A stretch of DNA of 9,553 nt from an uncultured Prevotella sp. (GCA_945614335.1 CALZAP010000029.1:1-9553); one strand, 5' to 3'. Shown: positions 1-7,347, counted from the stretch's first letter. The notes: a model not told the origin generated them from the sequence alone. Numbers and translations are program-made.

Positions 1-1817
1 GCGACGAGTGGGGATTCAAGTATATGGTGGTGAGCGACTGCGGTGCCATCGCCGACTTCCACATGAATCACAAGACTTCGTCAACTCCTTATCACTCTGC
101 TGCCAAGGGAGTCATTGCCGGTACAGACGTGGAGTGCGGTTTCGGCTATGCATACGCAAAACTGCCAGAGGCTGTGGATAAGGGACTGATTACCGAGAAG
201 GAGATAGACAAGCATGTGGTGCGTCTGCTCGAAGCCCGTTTTGAACTGGGTGAGATGGATGAGCACGATGCGTGCGAGTGGTCGAAGATTTCTCCTTCTA
301 TACTCAGTTGCAAGGAACACCGGCAACTGTCGTTGGATATGGCAAGACAGACTATCGTACTGCTGAAGAATGATGATTTATTGCCTCTTGCAAAGAAAGA
401 GAAGATAGCCGTTATCGGTCCTAATGCCGACAATATCCCGATGATGTGGGGTAACTATAACGGAACTCCCAATTCTACAGTGACTATTCTCGACGGCATC
501 CGTGCCAAGGCGGGCAAGAAGAATGTGACATACCTCAAGGGATGCGACCTCACTGAGGAGTGCGTAGTCAACAGTTTCCTGACGCAGTGCAAGGCCGACG
601 GAAAGAAAGGTATAAGAGGCACTTTCTGGAATAACACCACTCGCTCGGGCAAACCAGTGACCACTGAATATTACGTCAATCCAATCGCAGTGACCACAAG
701 CGGTCAGCATACATTTGCCAACGGTGTGAGGATGGAGGATTTCTCTGCCATGTATGAGACAACATTTGTGCCCGAGAAGTCGTGCAAGGCTGTTATAAGA
801 ATGCAGTACACTGGTGCCTTCTCGCTGAAGGTGAACGGCAAGACACTCGCTGCCGACAGTACTTGGCGTGACCAACCGATGAGATTCGAACTTGACGTGG
901 AGAAGGGAAAGACATACGACGTCGAACTGGCTTACCACACCGTAAAGACCTGGGGCGCAAACATGAAGCTGAACATCGGTGAGGAACTGCCCATCGACTA
1001 TGCCGAGACTATCAACAAGCTCAAAGGTATTGAGACCGTTGTATTCGTAGGCGGTATATCGTCGCAGCTCGAAGGCGAGGAAATGCCAGTGAAGATAGAT
1101 GGGTTCAAGGGAGGCGACCGCACACATATCGAACTGCCAAAGGTGCAGCGTGAGTTTATACGTCATCTTGCCGAGGCAGGAAAGAAAATTGTGTATGTAA
1201 ACTGCTCAGGTTCTGCCATCGCCCTTGCTCCCGAGGCTGAGCGTTGTGCAGCCATCGTGCAGGTTTGGTATCCCGGCATGGAAGGCGGAACGGCAGTTGC
1301 CGACGTGCTCTTCGGCGACTATAACCCGCAGGGCAAGCTTCCCGTTACATTCTACAAGAGCAGCAGTCAGTTGCCCGACTTCGAAGACTACTCGATGAAG
1401 GGACGCACATATCGCTACTTCTCAGATCCGCTCTATGCCTTCGGCTATGGTCTTAGCTACACGACGTTTGAATATGGAGATGCCAAGATAGAGAAGCAAC
1501 CCGCAGGCGATTCTTCACTCTTCATTCTTCATTCTTCATTAAAAAACACCGGCAAGCGCGAGGGTACAGAAGTGGTTCAGGTGTATGTGCGCCGTTGTGA
1601 CGATGTTGACGGACCGCTGAAGACACTCAAGGCCTTCAAGCGTGTGACGTTGAAGCCGGGAGAGACGAATGACGTGGAAATAAAACTCGACGAGGAGGCG
1701 TTCACCCTCTTCGACCCTGCGACAAACACCATGCGTGCCGTGCCAGGTAAGTATGAAGTGCTCGTAGGAAGCAGTTCAAGGCCTGAGGACCTGAAAAGAT
1801 TGAATGTTGAATATTGA
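1..1817 (+). CDS. GH3 beta-xylosidase/beta-glucosidase with PA14-like insertion (5' partial)
   Basis: The reading frame (codons from base 3) is already open at the left edge; 604 residues are visible and roughly 250 N-terminal residues are missing judging from the usual family length. The first visible residues match the end of the GH3 TIM barrel: EWGF, then VVSDCGAI, whose Asp (codon 36-38) is the expected nucleophile. The second domain starts near visible residue 100 and contains LEGEEM (Glu codon 1071-1073), in the region of the usual acid/base. Between them, about residues 197-335, lies a PA14-like beta-sandwich (FSAMYETTFVPE, then a LKVNGK strand). A fibronectin-III-like domain follows from about residue 500 (NTGKREGTEVVQVYV). 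It likely releases beta-linked xylose or glucose from the non-reducing end of oligosaccharides; substrate is inferred from the neighbours. Oddities: a 7-base repeat encodes part of the FnIII domain, and the last residues and stop codon lie in another 7-base repeat. Confidence 0.93.
   Translation, partial: DEWGFKYMVVSDCGAIADFHMNHKTSSTPYHSAAKGVIAGTDVECGFGYAYAKLPEAVDKGLITEKEIDKHVVRLLEARFELGEMDEHDACEWSKISPSILSCKEHRQLSLDMARQTIVLLKNDDLLPLAKKEKIAVIGPNADNIPMMWGNYNGTPNSTVTILDGIRAKAGKKNVTYLKGCDLTEECVVNSFLTQCKADGKKGIRGTFWNNTTRSGKPVTTEYYVNPIAVTTSGQHTFANGVRMEDFSAMYETTFVPEKSCKAVIRMQYTGAFSLKVNGKTLAADSTWRDQPMRFELDVEKGKTYDVELAYHTVKTWGANMKLNIGEELPIDYAETINKLKGIETVVFVGGISSQLEGEEMPVKIDGFKGGDRTHIELPKVQREFIRHLAEAGKKIVYVNCSGSAIALAPEAERCAAIVQVWYPGMEGGTAVADVLFGDYNPQGKLPVTFYKSSSQLPDFEDYSMKGRTYRYFSDPLYAFGYGLSYTTFEYGDAKIEKQPAGDSSLFILHSSLKNTGKREGTEVVQVYVRRCDDVDGPLKTLKAFKRVTLKPGETNDVEIKLDEEAFTLFDPATNTMRAVPGKYEVLVGSSSRPEDLKRLNVEY
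1511..1540 (+). repeat. In-frame heptamer tandem array (TTCATTC-type) inside the GH3 gene
   Basis: About four units of period 7 (CACTCTT, CATTCTT, CATTCTT, CATT) are visible within the coding sequence. Translated, they give the SLFILHSSL segment just before the NTGKREG strand of the FnIII-like domain. This orientation has no stop triplet, whereas its reverse complement (GAATGAA) carries TGA. The array sits where family members usually have a variable beta-strand, so it probably replaced or created that strand. Confidence 0.8.
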
Positions 1818-1827
1818 ATATCGAAAG
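1800..1827 (+). repeat. Heptamer tandem array (TTGAATR) spanning the GH3 stop codon
   Basis: The units are TTGAATG (1800), TTGAATA (1807), TTGAATA (1814) and a degenerate TCGAAAG (1821). The array encodes the last GH3 residues LNVEY, and its third unit provides the TGA stop at 1815-1817. The next gene starts at 1832, five bases after the last unit. Because the period is 7, the TGA in each unit falls in a different frame. Confidence 0.8.
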
Positions 1828-1831
1828 ATTG

Positions 1832-2524
1832 ATGAAAAAATATTGGATGATAGCATTTGCCATGATGATGTCGGTGGCAATATATGCACAACGAGAAAAC
1901 TGGAAGGTGACCGACAAGGGACCGTCCATTGATAATTATTTCACGCCCGCCACTGCCGAGGCTGCTTGTCCTGACGACGAGGGCTTTATACGCAGATGGA
2001 CATTGCTTGAGCCTATAAACAAGCCCAACAGGGGAAACACCGTGTTTACCGATTCATATATAAAGGAACATCTTGGTATGGAATATTTCAAAGGCCAATA
2101 CTCGTTTCTCCCTGTCGACGGACAGAAAGTGAAGGTGGGAAAGCAAAAACTGAAATGGCATAAAATGGACAGTAAACTGTATAACGTAAAACTGTTCCGC
2201 TTTGCCACTGGACTCGACAAGCAGTATTATGGTATCGTCTTCCTTGCCACAACGGTGATAGAATGTGATGAGGACATTACCGACGTGCGCCTTTCTGTAG
2301 GGTCCAACTCAGCCTCTCTATGGTGGCTTAACGGCGATGAGACACTGATGCTTTCTGGCGACCGACGGATGGTGGCCGACGACGGCATGTCGAGGAGGAT
2401 TACTCTAAAGAAAGGCAAAAACGTGCTGCGTGGAGCAGTGATAAACGGACCTGGAATGAGTGACTTCTGTGTAAGATTTATTGACGAAAAAGGTAATCCT
2501 GTGAAGAATATCAGAATACTATGA
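1832..2524 (+). CDS. Secreted beta-sandwich protein of unknown function in a xylan cluster
   Basis: This 230-residue protein has a clear Sec signal peptide (MKKYWMIAF..., cleavage probably after AIYAQ, residue 20) without a lipobox, so it is probably periplasmic. The ATG at 1832 is chosen over a TTG at 1814 because it places the Lys-Lys pair at the N-terminus of the signal peptide and avoids starting inside the heptamer repeat. Residues about 130-220 look like an all-beta fold: a VFLATTVIE strand, then NSASLWWLNGDETLML, then ITLKKGKNVLRGAVINGPG. This pattern of an aromatic-rich loop followed by a KKGKN turn recalls galactose-binding-like (jelly-roll) domains attached to esterases and glycosidases. 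No catalytic motif is recognised. It lies 14 bases after the GH3 gene and overlaps the GH43 gene by 4 bases. It may be a stand-alone carbohydrate-binding or helper module; this is inference. Confidence 0.85.
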   Translation: MKKYWMIAFAMMMSVAIYAQRENWKVTDKGPSIDNYFTPATAEAACPDDEGFIRRWTLLEPINKPNRGNTVFTDSYIKEHLGMEYFKGQYSFLPVDGQKVKVGKQKLKWHKMDSKLYNVKLFRFATGLDKQYYGIVFLATTVIECDEDITDVRLSVGSNSASLWWLNGDETLMLSGDRRMVADDGMSRRITLKKGKNVLRGAVINGPGMSDFCVRFIDEKGNPVKNIRIL

Positions 2525-3972
2525 ATAATAAGAAATGTATAGCGTTGGCTGCCACAATGATGGCGGCAATGGCCGCACAGGCACAGATTGGACAGCCTTG
2601 GATTCACGACCCTTCCACTCTTGTGGAGTGTGACGGAAAGTATTATACCTTCGGAACGGGAGGCGGCGGACTCATAACCGAAGACGGATGGTCGTGGAAG
2701 GGTGGGGCGGAACGCCCCGGCGGCGGAGCTGCTCCTGATGCATTGAAGATTGGTGACCGCTATCTCGTAGTGTATGGAGGAACGGGAGGTGGACTCGGCG
2801 GAGGACATTGCGGCATAATATATACAATGTGGAACAAAACACTTGACCCGAAGTCGCCCGACTTCAAGTTCTCAGAACCTATTGAGGTGGTGCGCTCGGC
2901 AGACCTTGAAGACTGTGATGCCATAGACCCAGGACTGCTGCTCGACCCTACAACCGGACGACTGTGGATGAGTTATGGCACATACTTCGGGTTTATTCGT
3001 ATGATAGAGCTCGACCCCAAGACAGGACGAAGAGTGGAGGGCAACAAGGAGAAAGACATTGCCATCGACTGCGAGGCCACCGACCTTATATACCACAACG
3101 GATGGTATTATCTGCTTGGAACACACGGCACTTGCTGCGACGGAGTGAACTCTACATATAATATCGTGGCAGGACGCTCGCGACAAGTCACCGGACCTTA
3201 TCTCGACAATGTTGGTCGTGACATGATAAAAGGTGGCGGAAAGATGGTCGTTCCGGCATCAAGAAGAGCAGTGGGAGCAGGACATTTCGGTCGCACCGTC
3301 ATCGACGAGGGTGTCGAGGTGACATCGTTCCATTATGAGGCCGACTTCGAGCGAAGTGGTCGCAGTGTGCTCGCCATTCGTCCGCTGTTGTGGAAGAACG
3401 ACTGGCCTGTGGCAGGCGAGCAGTTTGAGGGAGGCACAATGAGCATCGAGTCCGAACGCCGTGGATATGCACTTGAGCTGGCAGTCGATTTCGTACGCAT
3501 AGAACAGGAACGACGAATGTGGTGGAGGATAGATCCCGCCGAACCCACCAAACCGCTTCCATCGCAGACTCTCGACGACGTGAGGCAGACATGGCCCGAG
3601 GGCAATATCCCCGTGAGAGCAGGCGACAATATGTTCCGTCCGCATCAGCGTTGGACCATCACTCCTGTGCCCGAGGCAGGCGGCTATCTCAGCAACCCCT
3701 ATTTCAAGATCACCATCGAGGGCACCAATCGCGCCTTGGCAGCAACAGCCGACAAGGAATTGGCTACCGTTCCCGAATACACTGGCGAATCCAATCAACT
3801 ATGGCGCATAGAGCAGCTCACCGACGGCACTTTCCGCATCATGCCAAAGACCATCCCCGGTGTCGAGGGCGTCAACACCAAGTATTGCATCTACTCCGTA
3901 GCCGACAGTACTCCCACTCTCGCCGAATATGATTTCAATTCCGATAACTCAAAATGGAATTTCCGCAAATGA
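2521..3972 (+). CDS. Secreted GH43 enzyme with ricin-like C-terminal domain
   Basis: This 483-residue protein starts with a signal peptide (cleavage probably after AQA near residue 22). The five-bladed propeller of GH43 follows, residues about 25-330. The three acidic positions expected for an inverting GH43 are visible: Asp30 in HDPS (base), Asp136 in DAIDPG (pKa modulator) and Glu185 in CEATDL (acid). His255 (GAGH) may be the metal- or water-coordinating histidine of arabinanase-like members. Residues about 340-483 hold three Q-x-W-like turns (HQRWTI at 376, NQLWRI at 425, SKWNF at 477), suggesting a ricin-type beta-trefoil for sugar binding. The likely activity is arabinofuranosidase, arabinanase or xylosidase, which sequence alone does not separate. 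The ATG overlaps the upstream stop (ATGA, 2521-2524), and the downstream start overlaps its own stop in the same way, implying coupled translation. Glycine-rich loops at residues 46-50 and 87-95 are notable. Confidence 0.9.
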   Translation: MNNKKCIALAATMMAAMAAQAQIGQPWIHDPSTLVECDGKYYTFGTGGGGLITEDGWSWKGGAERPGGGAAPDALKIGDRYLVVYGGTGGGLGGGHCGIIYTMWNKTLDPKSPDFKFSEPIEVVRSADLEDCDAIDPGLLLDPTTGRLWMSYGTYFGFIRMIELDPKTGRRVEGNKEKDIAIDCEATDLIYHNGWYYLLGTHGTCCDGVNSTYNIVAGRSRQVTGPYLDNVGRDMIKGGGKMVVPASRRAVGAGHFGRTVIDEGVEVTSFHYEADFERSGRSVLAIRPLLWKNDWPVAGEQFEGGTMSIESERRGYALELAVDFVRIEQERRMWWRIDPAEPTKPLPSQTLDDVRQTWPEGNIPVRAGDNMFRPHQRWTITPVPEAGGYLSNPYFKITIEGTNRALAATADKELATVPEYTGESNQLWRIEQLTDGTFRIMPKTIPGVEGVNTKYCIYSVADSTPTLAEYDFNSDNSKWNFRK

Positions 3973-6467
3973 AAAAACTACTGACTACAATGGCTCTGAT
4001 GGGGGTCGCCACCACAATGGTGATGGCGCAAAACCCCATCATCCGCGACCAATATTCCGCCGACCCCACGGCGCGAGTGTTCAACGGACGGATGTATGTC
4101 TATCCGTCGCACGACATCGTGAGTCCTGTCGAGCCAGAGAAGAAATGGTTCTCGATGGAGGATTATCATGTCTTTTCGTCGGATAATCTCACCGACTGGA
4201 CCGACCACGGCGTTATCGTCACCCAGAACAAGGTGCCATGGGTGAAGCGTGACTCCTACGCCATGTGGGCTCCCGACTGCGTGGAGAAGGACGGACGATA
4301 TTATTTCTATTTTCCCGCAGCACCTCGTGGCGACAAAAAGGGATTTGGTGTGGGAGTGGCTATAGCCGACAGCCCCGAAGGACCGTTCCGACCAATGTGG
4401 CGACCGATAGAGGGACTCAACGGTATTGATCCTTGCGTACTCATCGACCCCAAGGACGGAAAATCGTATATCTATTGGGCTGGAATGGGAATGTGGATGG
4501 CACGACTGAAGGATAATATGATGGAACTCGACTCCAAACCTGAACCCGTGAAAAACCTTCCCGAGGGATTCAAGGAAGGCCCCTTTGTCTTCGAGCGCAA
4601 TGGAAAGTACTACTACACCTTCCCTTGGGTGCGCGATTCAACCGAGACTCTCGCATACGCCATGGGCGACTCGCCAATGGGACCATTTGAGTTCAAGGGC
4701 GTCATCATGGACGAGTCGCCTGTGGCATGCTGGACCAATCACCATTCCATAGTCGAATATCGTGGACAGTGGTATCTCTTCTATCATCATAACGACTATT
4801 CCCCTGATTTTGACAAACTGCGTTCGGCTCGTTGCGACTCACTCTTCTTCAATGCCGACGGTACAATCCGTAAGGTTAATCCAACACTGCGTGGAGTAGG
4901 TGTCACCTCGGCTCGCAGTCGCATTGAAATAGACAGGTACAGCAGGATATCAGGCGGCGCCGAGATAGCTTTCGTGAATCCGGCAGCACCTTTTGAGGGA
5001 TGGAAAACGATATTCCCGAAGAAGGGCGCGTCGGTTGACTATAATTGCGTTGACTTCGGCAATGAGGCAGTAGGAGAGATTGCCGTAATGGCCAAGTCGG
5101 CTTCTGCTTCACGTATCGCCGTAAAGGCAAGAGACAAAATATTGGCTGTGGTTGACATTCCAAAAACGGAAACATGGCGTGAAGTGAGAGTAAAGGTAAA
5201 GGAAGCTCCGATGGGCATAAACGATATTAATATAACACTGATAAAAGGTATGAACACGGAAATTGATTATGTGGGCTTTGACATGCTGCCTTGGAGTAAA
5301 GGAGCTATAAAAACTGGAAAATACCGTAACATGTTTGCTGAGATGGGATATTCGAAGACTGCCATTGACGCAAAGTTGCAAGAAGCATTCGACGGACTGT
5401 TCACCGGTCCTAACAAGGTGTATTTTGAAGTGGGAGACTCCATGGCTTATATCTCAGACATCAAAAACCACGACGTGCGCACTGAGGGAATGTCCTACGG
5501 AATGATGATAGCAGTACAGTGGGACAAGAAAGACATGTTCGACCGCCTTTGGCGATGGGCTAAGAAATATATGCAGCATCAGCAAGGCCAGAGGAAAGGA
5601 TACTTCCGCTGGAGCTGTAAGACCGACGGCACTCCAAATGCACAGGGATCAGCGTCAGACGGCGAACTCTTCTTCATCACATCCCTTATCTTCGCCTCCA
5701 ACCGTTGGGGCAATTTCACTGGCATCGACTATCTTGCCGAGGCGCAGCATATTCTCAACTGCTCAATGGAGAAAACCGGCATGTCCGATGCCTCACCGCT
5801 AATAAACATAGAGCGCAAGCTCATCACATTCACTCCCGACCCGTGGGGAGGACAGTTTACTGACCCTTCATACCATATCCCGGTGTTTTATGAGATATGG
5901 GCGAAATACGCTGATGACGGACGCTCGCTTTTCTGGCTCGACTGTGCCAAAGCCTCTCGCGAGTATCTTCACAAGAGCATTCATCCAGTGACTGGTCTCA
6001 ATCCCGACTATAGCAATTACGACGGGACGCTCATGCGTCGTGGTGGTGTTATCGGCGATGCGTTCCGTTATGATTCCTGGCGAGTACCGATGAACATTGC
6101 CTTAGACTATTCGTGGTCTTGTGCTGACCGCGAGTGGCAGCAGCAGTATGCCAACCGCATACAGGATTTTCTTTATTCGAAGGGCATTGACACCTTCCTC
6201 GACCAATATACGATAGAAGGCGCAGAACCTGACGACATCCTTGAGGCAGGAGGTTACAAGCGTCTGCGCCATTCTGTAGGGCTTGTGGCCACGTCGGCTG
6301 CAGCTTCATTGGCGGCCACTCATGTGAAAAGTCGTGAGTTCGTGGAGCGTCTGTGGAATTCTCGACATGAGCCATACGACGATGGCTATTTTGATGCATA
6401 CTACGATGGCTTCATCCGCCTCTTTGCTTTGATGCACCTGAGCGGAAGATATGTTATTGTTAGTTGA
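3969..6467 (+). CDS. Secreted GH43 - CBM6-like - GH8 fusion, probable xylo-oligosaccharide-degrading enzyme
   Basis: This 832-residue, three-part enzyme starts at ATG 3969, which overlaps the previous stop as ATGA and begins a clean signal peptide (cleavage near MAQ, residue 21). A further in-frame ATG at 3954 would add five residues before the signal and is less likely. Residues about 22-310 are GH43: Asp32 (ADPT) base, Asp154 (GIDPC), Glu203 (FKEGPF) acid, and His in NHHSIVEY. Residues about 317-440 form a CBM6-like beta-sandwich ending in DYVGFDML. Residues about 450-832 are GH8: Glu506 in TEGMSYGM (acid), Asp564 in SASDGE, and Asp702 in YDSWRVP (base). The GH8 part resembles reducing-end xylose-releasing exo-oligoxylanase more than endoglucanase; this subtype call is inference. 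One protein could thus trim substituted xylo-oligosaccharides from both ends. The TGA stop lies inside the first unit of the octamer repeat. Confidence 0.92.
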   Translation: MKKLLTTMALMGVATTMVMAQNPIIRDQYSADPTARVFNGRMYVYPSHDIVSPVEPEKKWFSMEDYHVFSSDNLTDWTDHGVIVTQNKVPWVKRDSYAMWAPDCVEKDGRYYFYFPAAPRGDKKGFGVGVAIADSPEGPFRPMWRPIEGLNGIDPCVLIDPKDGKSYIYWAGMGMWMARLKDNMMELDSKPEPVKNLPEGFKEGPFVFERNGKYYYTFPWVRDSTETLAYAMGDSPMGPFEFKGVIMDESPVACWTNHHSIVEYRGQWYLFYHHNDYSPDFDKLRSARCDSLFFNADGTIRKVNPTLRGVGVTSARSRIEIDRYSRISGGAEIAFVNPAAPFEGWKTIFPKKGASVDYNCVDFGNEAVGEIAVMAKSASASRIAVKARDKILAVVDIPKTETWREVRVKVKEAPMGINDINITLIKGMNTEIDYVGFDMLPWSKGAIKTGKYRNMFAEMGYSKTAIDAKLQEAFDGLFTGPNKVYFEVGDSMAYISDIKNHDVRTEGMSYGMMIAVQWDKKDMFDRLWRWAKKYMQHQQGQRKGYFRWSCKTDGTPNAQGSASDGELFFITSLIFASNRWGNFTGIDYLAEAQHILNCSMEKTGMSDASPLINIERKLITFTPDPWGGQFTDPSYHIPVFYEIWAKYADDGRSLFWLDCAKASREYLHKSIHPVTGLNPDYSNYDGTLMRRGGVIGDAFRYDSWRVPMNIALDYSWSCADREWQQQYANRIQDFLYSKGIDTFLDQYTIEGAEPDDILEAGGYKRLRHSVGLVATSAAASLAATHVKSREFVERLWNSRHEPYDDGYFDAYYDGFIRLFALMHLSGRYVIVS

Positions 6468-6630
6468 CAAGTTGACGAGTTGACAAGTTGACGAGTTGAC
6501 GAGTTGACGAGTTGACGAGTTGACGAGTTGACAAGTAAACGAGTTGACAAGTAAACGAGTTGACAAGTAAACGAGTTGACGAGTTGACAAGTAAACGAGT
6601 TGACAAGTAAACGAGTTGACAAGTTGATAG
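6463..6630 (+). repeat. Octamer tandem array GTTGAC[A/G]A, left arm, 21 units
   Basis: Twenty-one contiguous 8-base units without interruption (168 bases). Most are GTTGACAA or GTTGACGA; a variant GTAAACGA alternates with GTTGACAA as a 16-base higher-order unit (five copies between 6527 and 6614). The last unit is GTTGATAG. The first unit contains the stop codon of the GH43-GH8 gene. TGA (or TAA in the variant) recurs every 8 bases and so falls in all three frames. Confidence 0.97.
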
Positions 6631-6661
6631 TCCTACCGCAAATAGAGGCAGAGGTAACAAC

Positions 6662-6749
6662 TTGTCAACTCGTCAACTTGTCAACTAACTGGTCAACTCG
6701 TCAACTCGTCAACTTGTCAACTAACTTGTTAACTCGTCAACTCGTCAAC
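6662..6749 (-). repeat. Octamer tandem array, right arm, inverted relative to the left arm
   Basis: Read on the minus strand, this starts 4 bases after the stop codon of the membrane-protein gene (6754-6756) and consists of GTTGACGA/GTTGACAA units plus single-base variants. Two half units (GTTA) at 6722-6725 and 6686-6689 reset the phase, dividing it into three sub-arrays, the second and third of which open with GTTAGTTGACAA. Its orientation relative to the gene it follows matches that of the left arm. Confidence 0.95.
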
Positions 6750-6753
6750 TTAA

Positions 6754-7314
6754 TTATCTATACGTGTCATATGTATTTCCGAAGTCGGGGTCCTGTTCGG
6801 GGTCACCGTCTACCGAGAATTCGTTTTTGATGATTCGCTGGTTGTAGTCTTTGCGAAGCGGAGCCATGCGCATGATAAAGTCGCTGAAGTCGAGTGTAGG
6901 AATCACGAGACCGAACACGCCGAATCCGACCCTCTTTCCGTCAGGTATCACATTGTTGAAGAGGTAGGCGGTGTGGTAGAAGGTGTGTTTGTAGTATACG
7001 ATGCGGTTGTGCTTCCAGAATGTTTCCAGTGTGCCGTCGTCGGGAATGGAGTCTGCATGAGTGAAGACAGACATGGCGTTTCTCACCAAGTCGTCAGAGC
7101 CGTCAGCATATTTTGCCTGGCATTCCTCAATACACTGTACGATGTCGTCGTTCATTTCCGCTTCCATTTTTGCTGTTGAAGGCACCGTTGTCTTTGCCAC
7201 AAGCAGTATGATGGCAGTCAGAATGCCGATTATAATGATTTTTCCGAGACAACTTCTAAGGAAGAGGTCTGCGTAAGACTTTTTTGCAAATTGTTTCTTG
7301 TCAGGTTGATCCAT
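6754..7314 (-). CDS. Single-pass membrane protein of unknown function
   Basis: This is a 186-residue protein that I do not recognise. A short, charged N-terminus (DKKQFAKKSYADLF) precedes one hydrophobic helix at about residues 22-41 (IIIIGILTAIILLV). About 145 residues follow, probably outside the cytoplasm because the Lys/Arg cluster precedes the helix. The soluble part has two nearby cysteines (Cys61, Cys65), an aromatic stretch (YYKHTFYHTAYLF) and a hydrophobic segment near 130-140 (GFGVFGLVIPT) too short and glycine-rich to be a confident second helix. The acidic tail ends in DGDPEQDPDFGN. It lies 33 bases after folE and is probably the last gene of the tpiA-SPOR-folE unit. The octamer array starts 4 bases beyond its stop. 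Confidence 0.8.
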   Translation of the reverse strand: MDQPDKKQFAKKSYADLFLRSCLGKIIIIGILTAIILLVAKTTVPSTAKMEAEMNDDIVQCIEECQAKYADGSDDLVRNAMSVFTHADSIPDDGTLETFWKHNRIVYYKHTFYHTAYLFNNVIPDGKRVGFGVFGLVIPTLDFSDFIMRMAPLRKDYNQRIIKNEFSVDGDPEQDPDFGNTYDTYR

Positions 7315-7347
7315 AATTTCTTAGGCTTTATTTTTGATAATTTTGGT

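Larger units (their letters stand above)
6463..6749. terminator. Possible bidirectional terminator formed by inverted octamer arrays
   Basis: This 286-base stretch between two converging operons holds no gene. The two octamer arms are complementary and separated by a 31-base non-repetitive segment (6631-6661), so RNA from either strand could fold into a long stem in many registers. A perfect 13-base inverted pair joins 6613-6625 and 6659-6671. No U-tract typical of intrinsic terminators follows, so a terminator role is inferred from position and structure only. Confidence 0.35.

Noticed and set aside
378..1166. Minus-strand open frame of 262 residues
   Set aside because: It is antisense to the conserved GH3 gene and has no signal peptide or family motif.
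1814..1831. TTG start for the 230-residue secreted protein
   Set aside because: It would place six extra residues encoded by the heptamer repeat before a complete signal peptide; the ATG at 1832 is better.
3519..3932. Plus-strand open frame of 137 residues inside the GH43 gene
   Set aside because: It is an out-of-frame shadow, Arg/His/Ser-rich and without motifs; the GH43 frame continues with the ricin-like turns.
6306..6660. Overlapping minus-strand open frames rich in STRQLVN-type peptides
   Set aside because: They are translations of the stop-free strand of the octamer array in its three frames; they have no other protein-like content and overlap the GH43-GH8 gene end.
6463..6749. CRISPR array
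   Set aside because: Units are 8 bases and contiguous with no unique spacers, and no cas genes are present.
6600..6830. Plus-strand open frame of 76 residues
   Set aside because: It consists largely of the stop-free strand of the right arm (QLVNLST peptides) and runs antisense into the membrane-protein gene.
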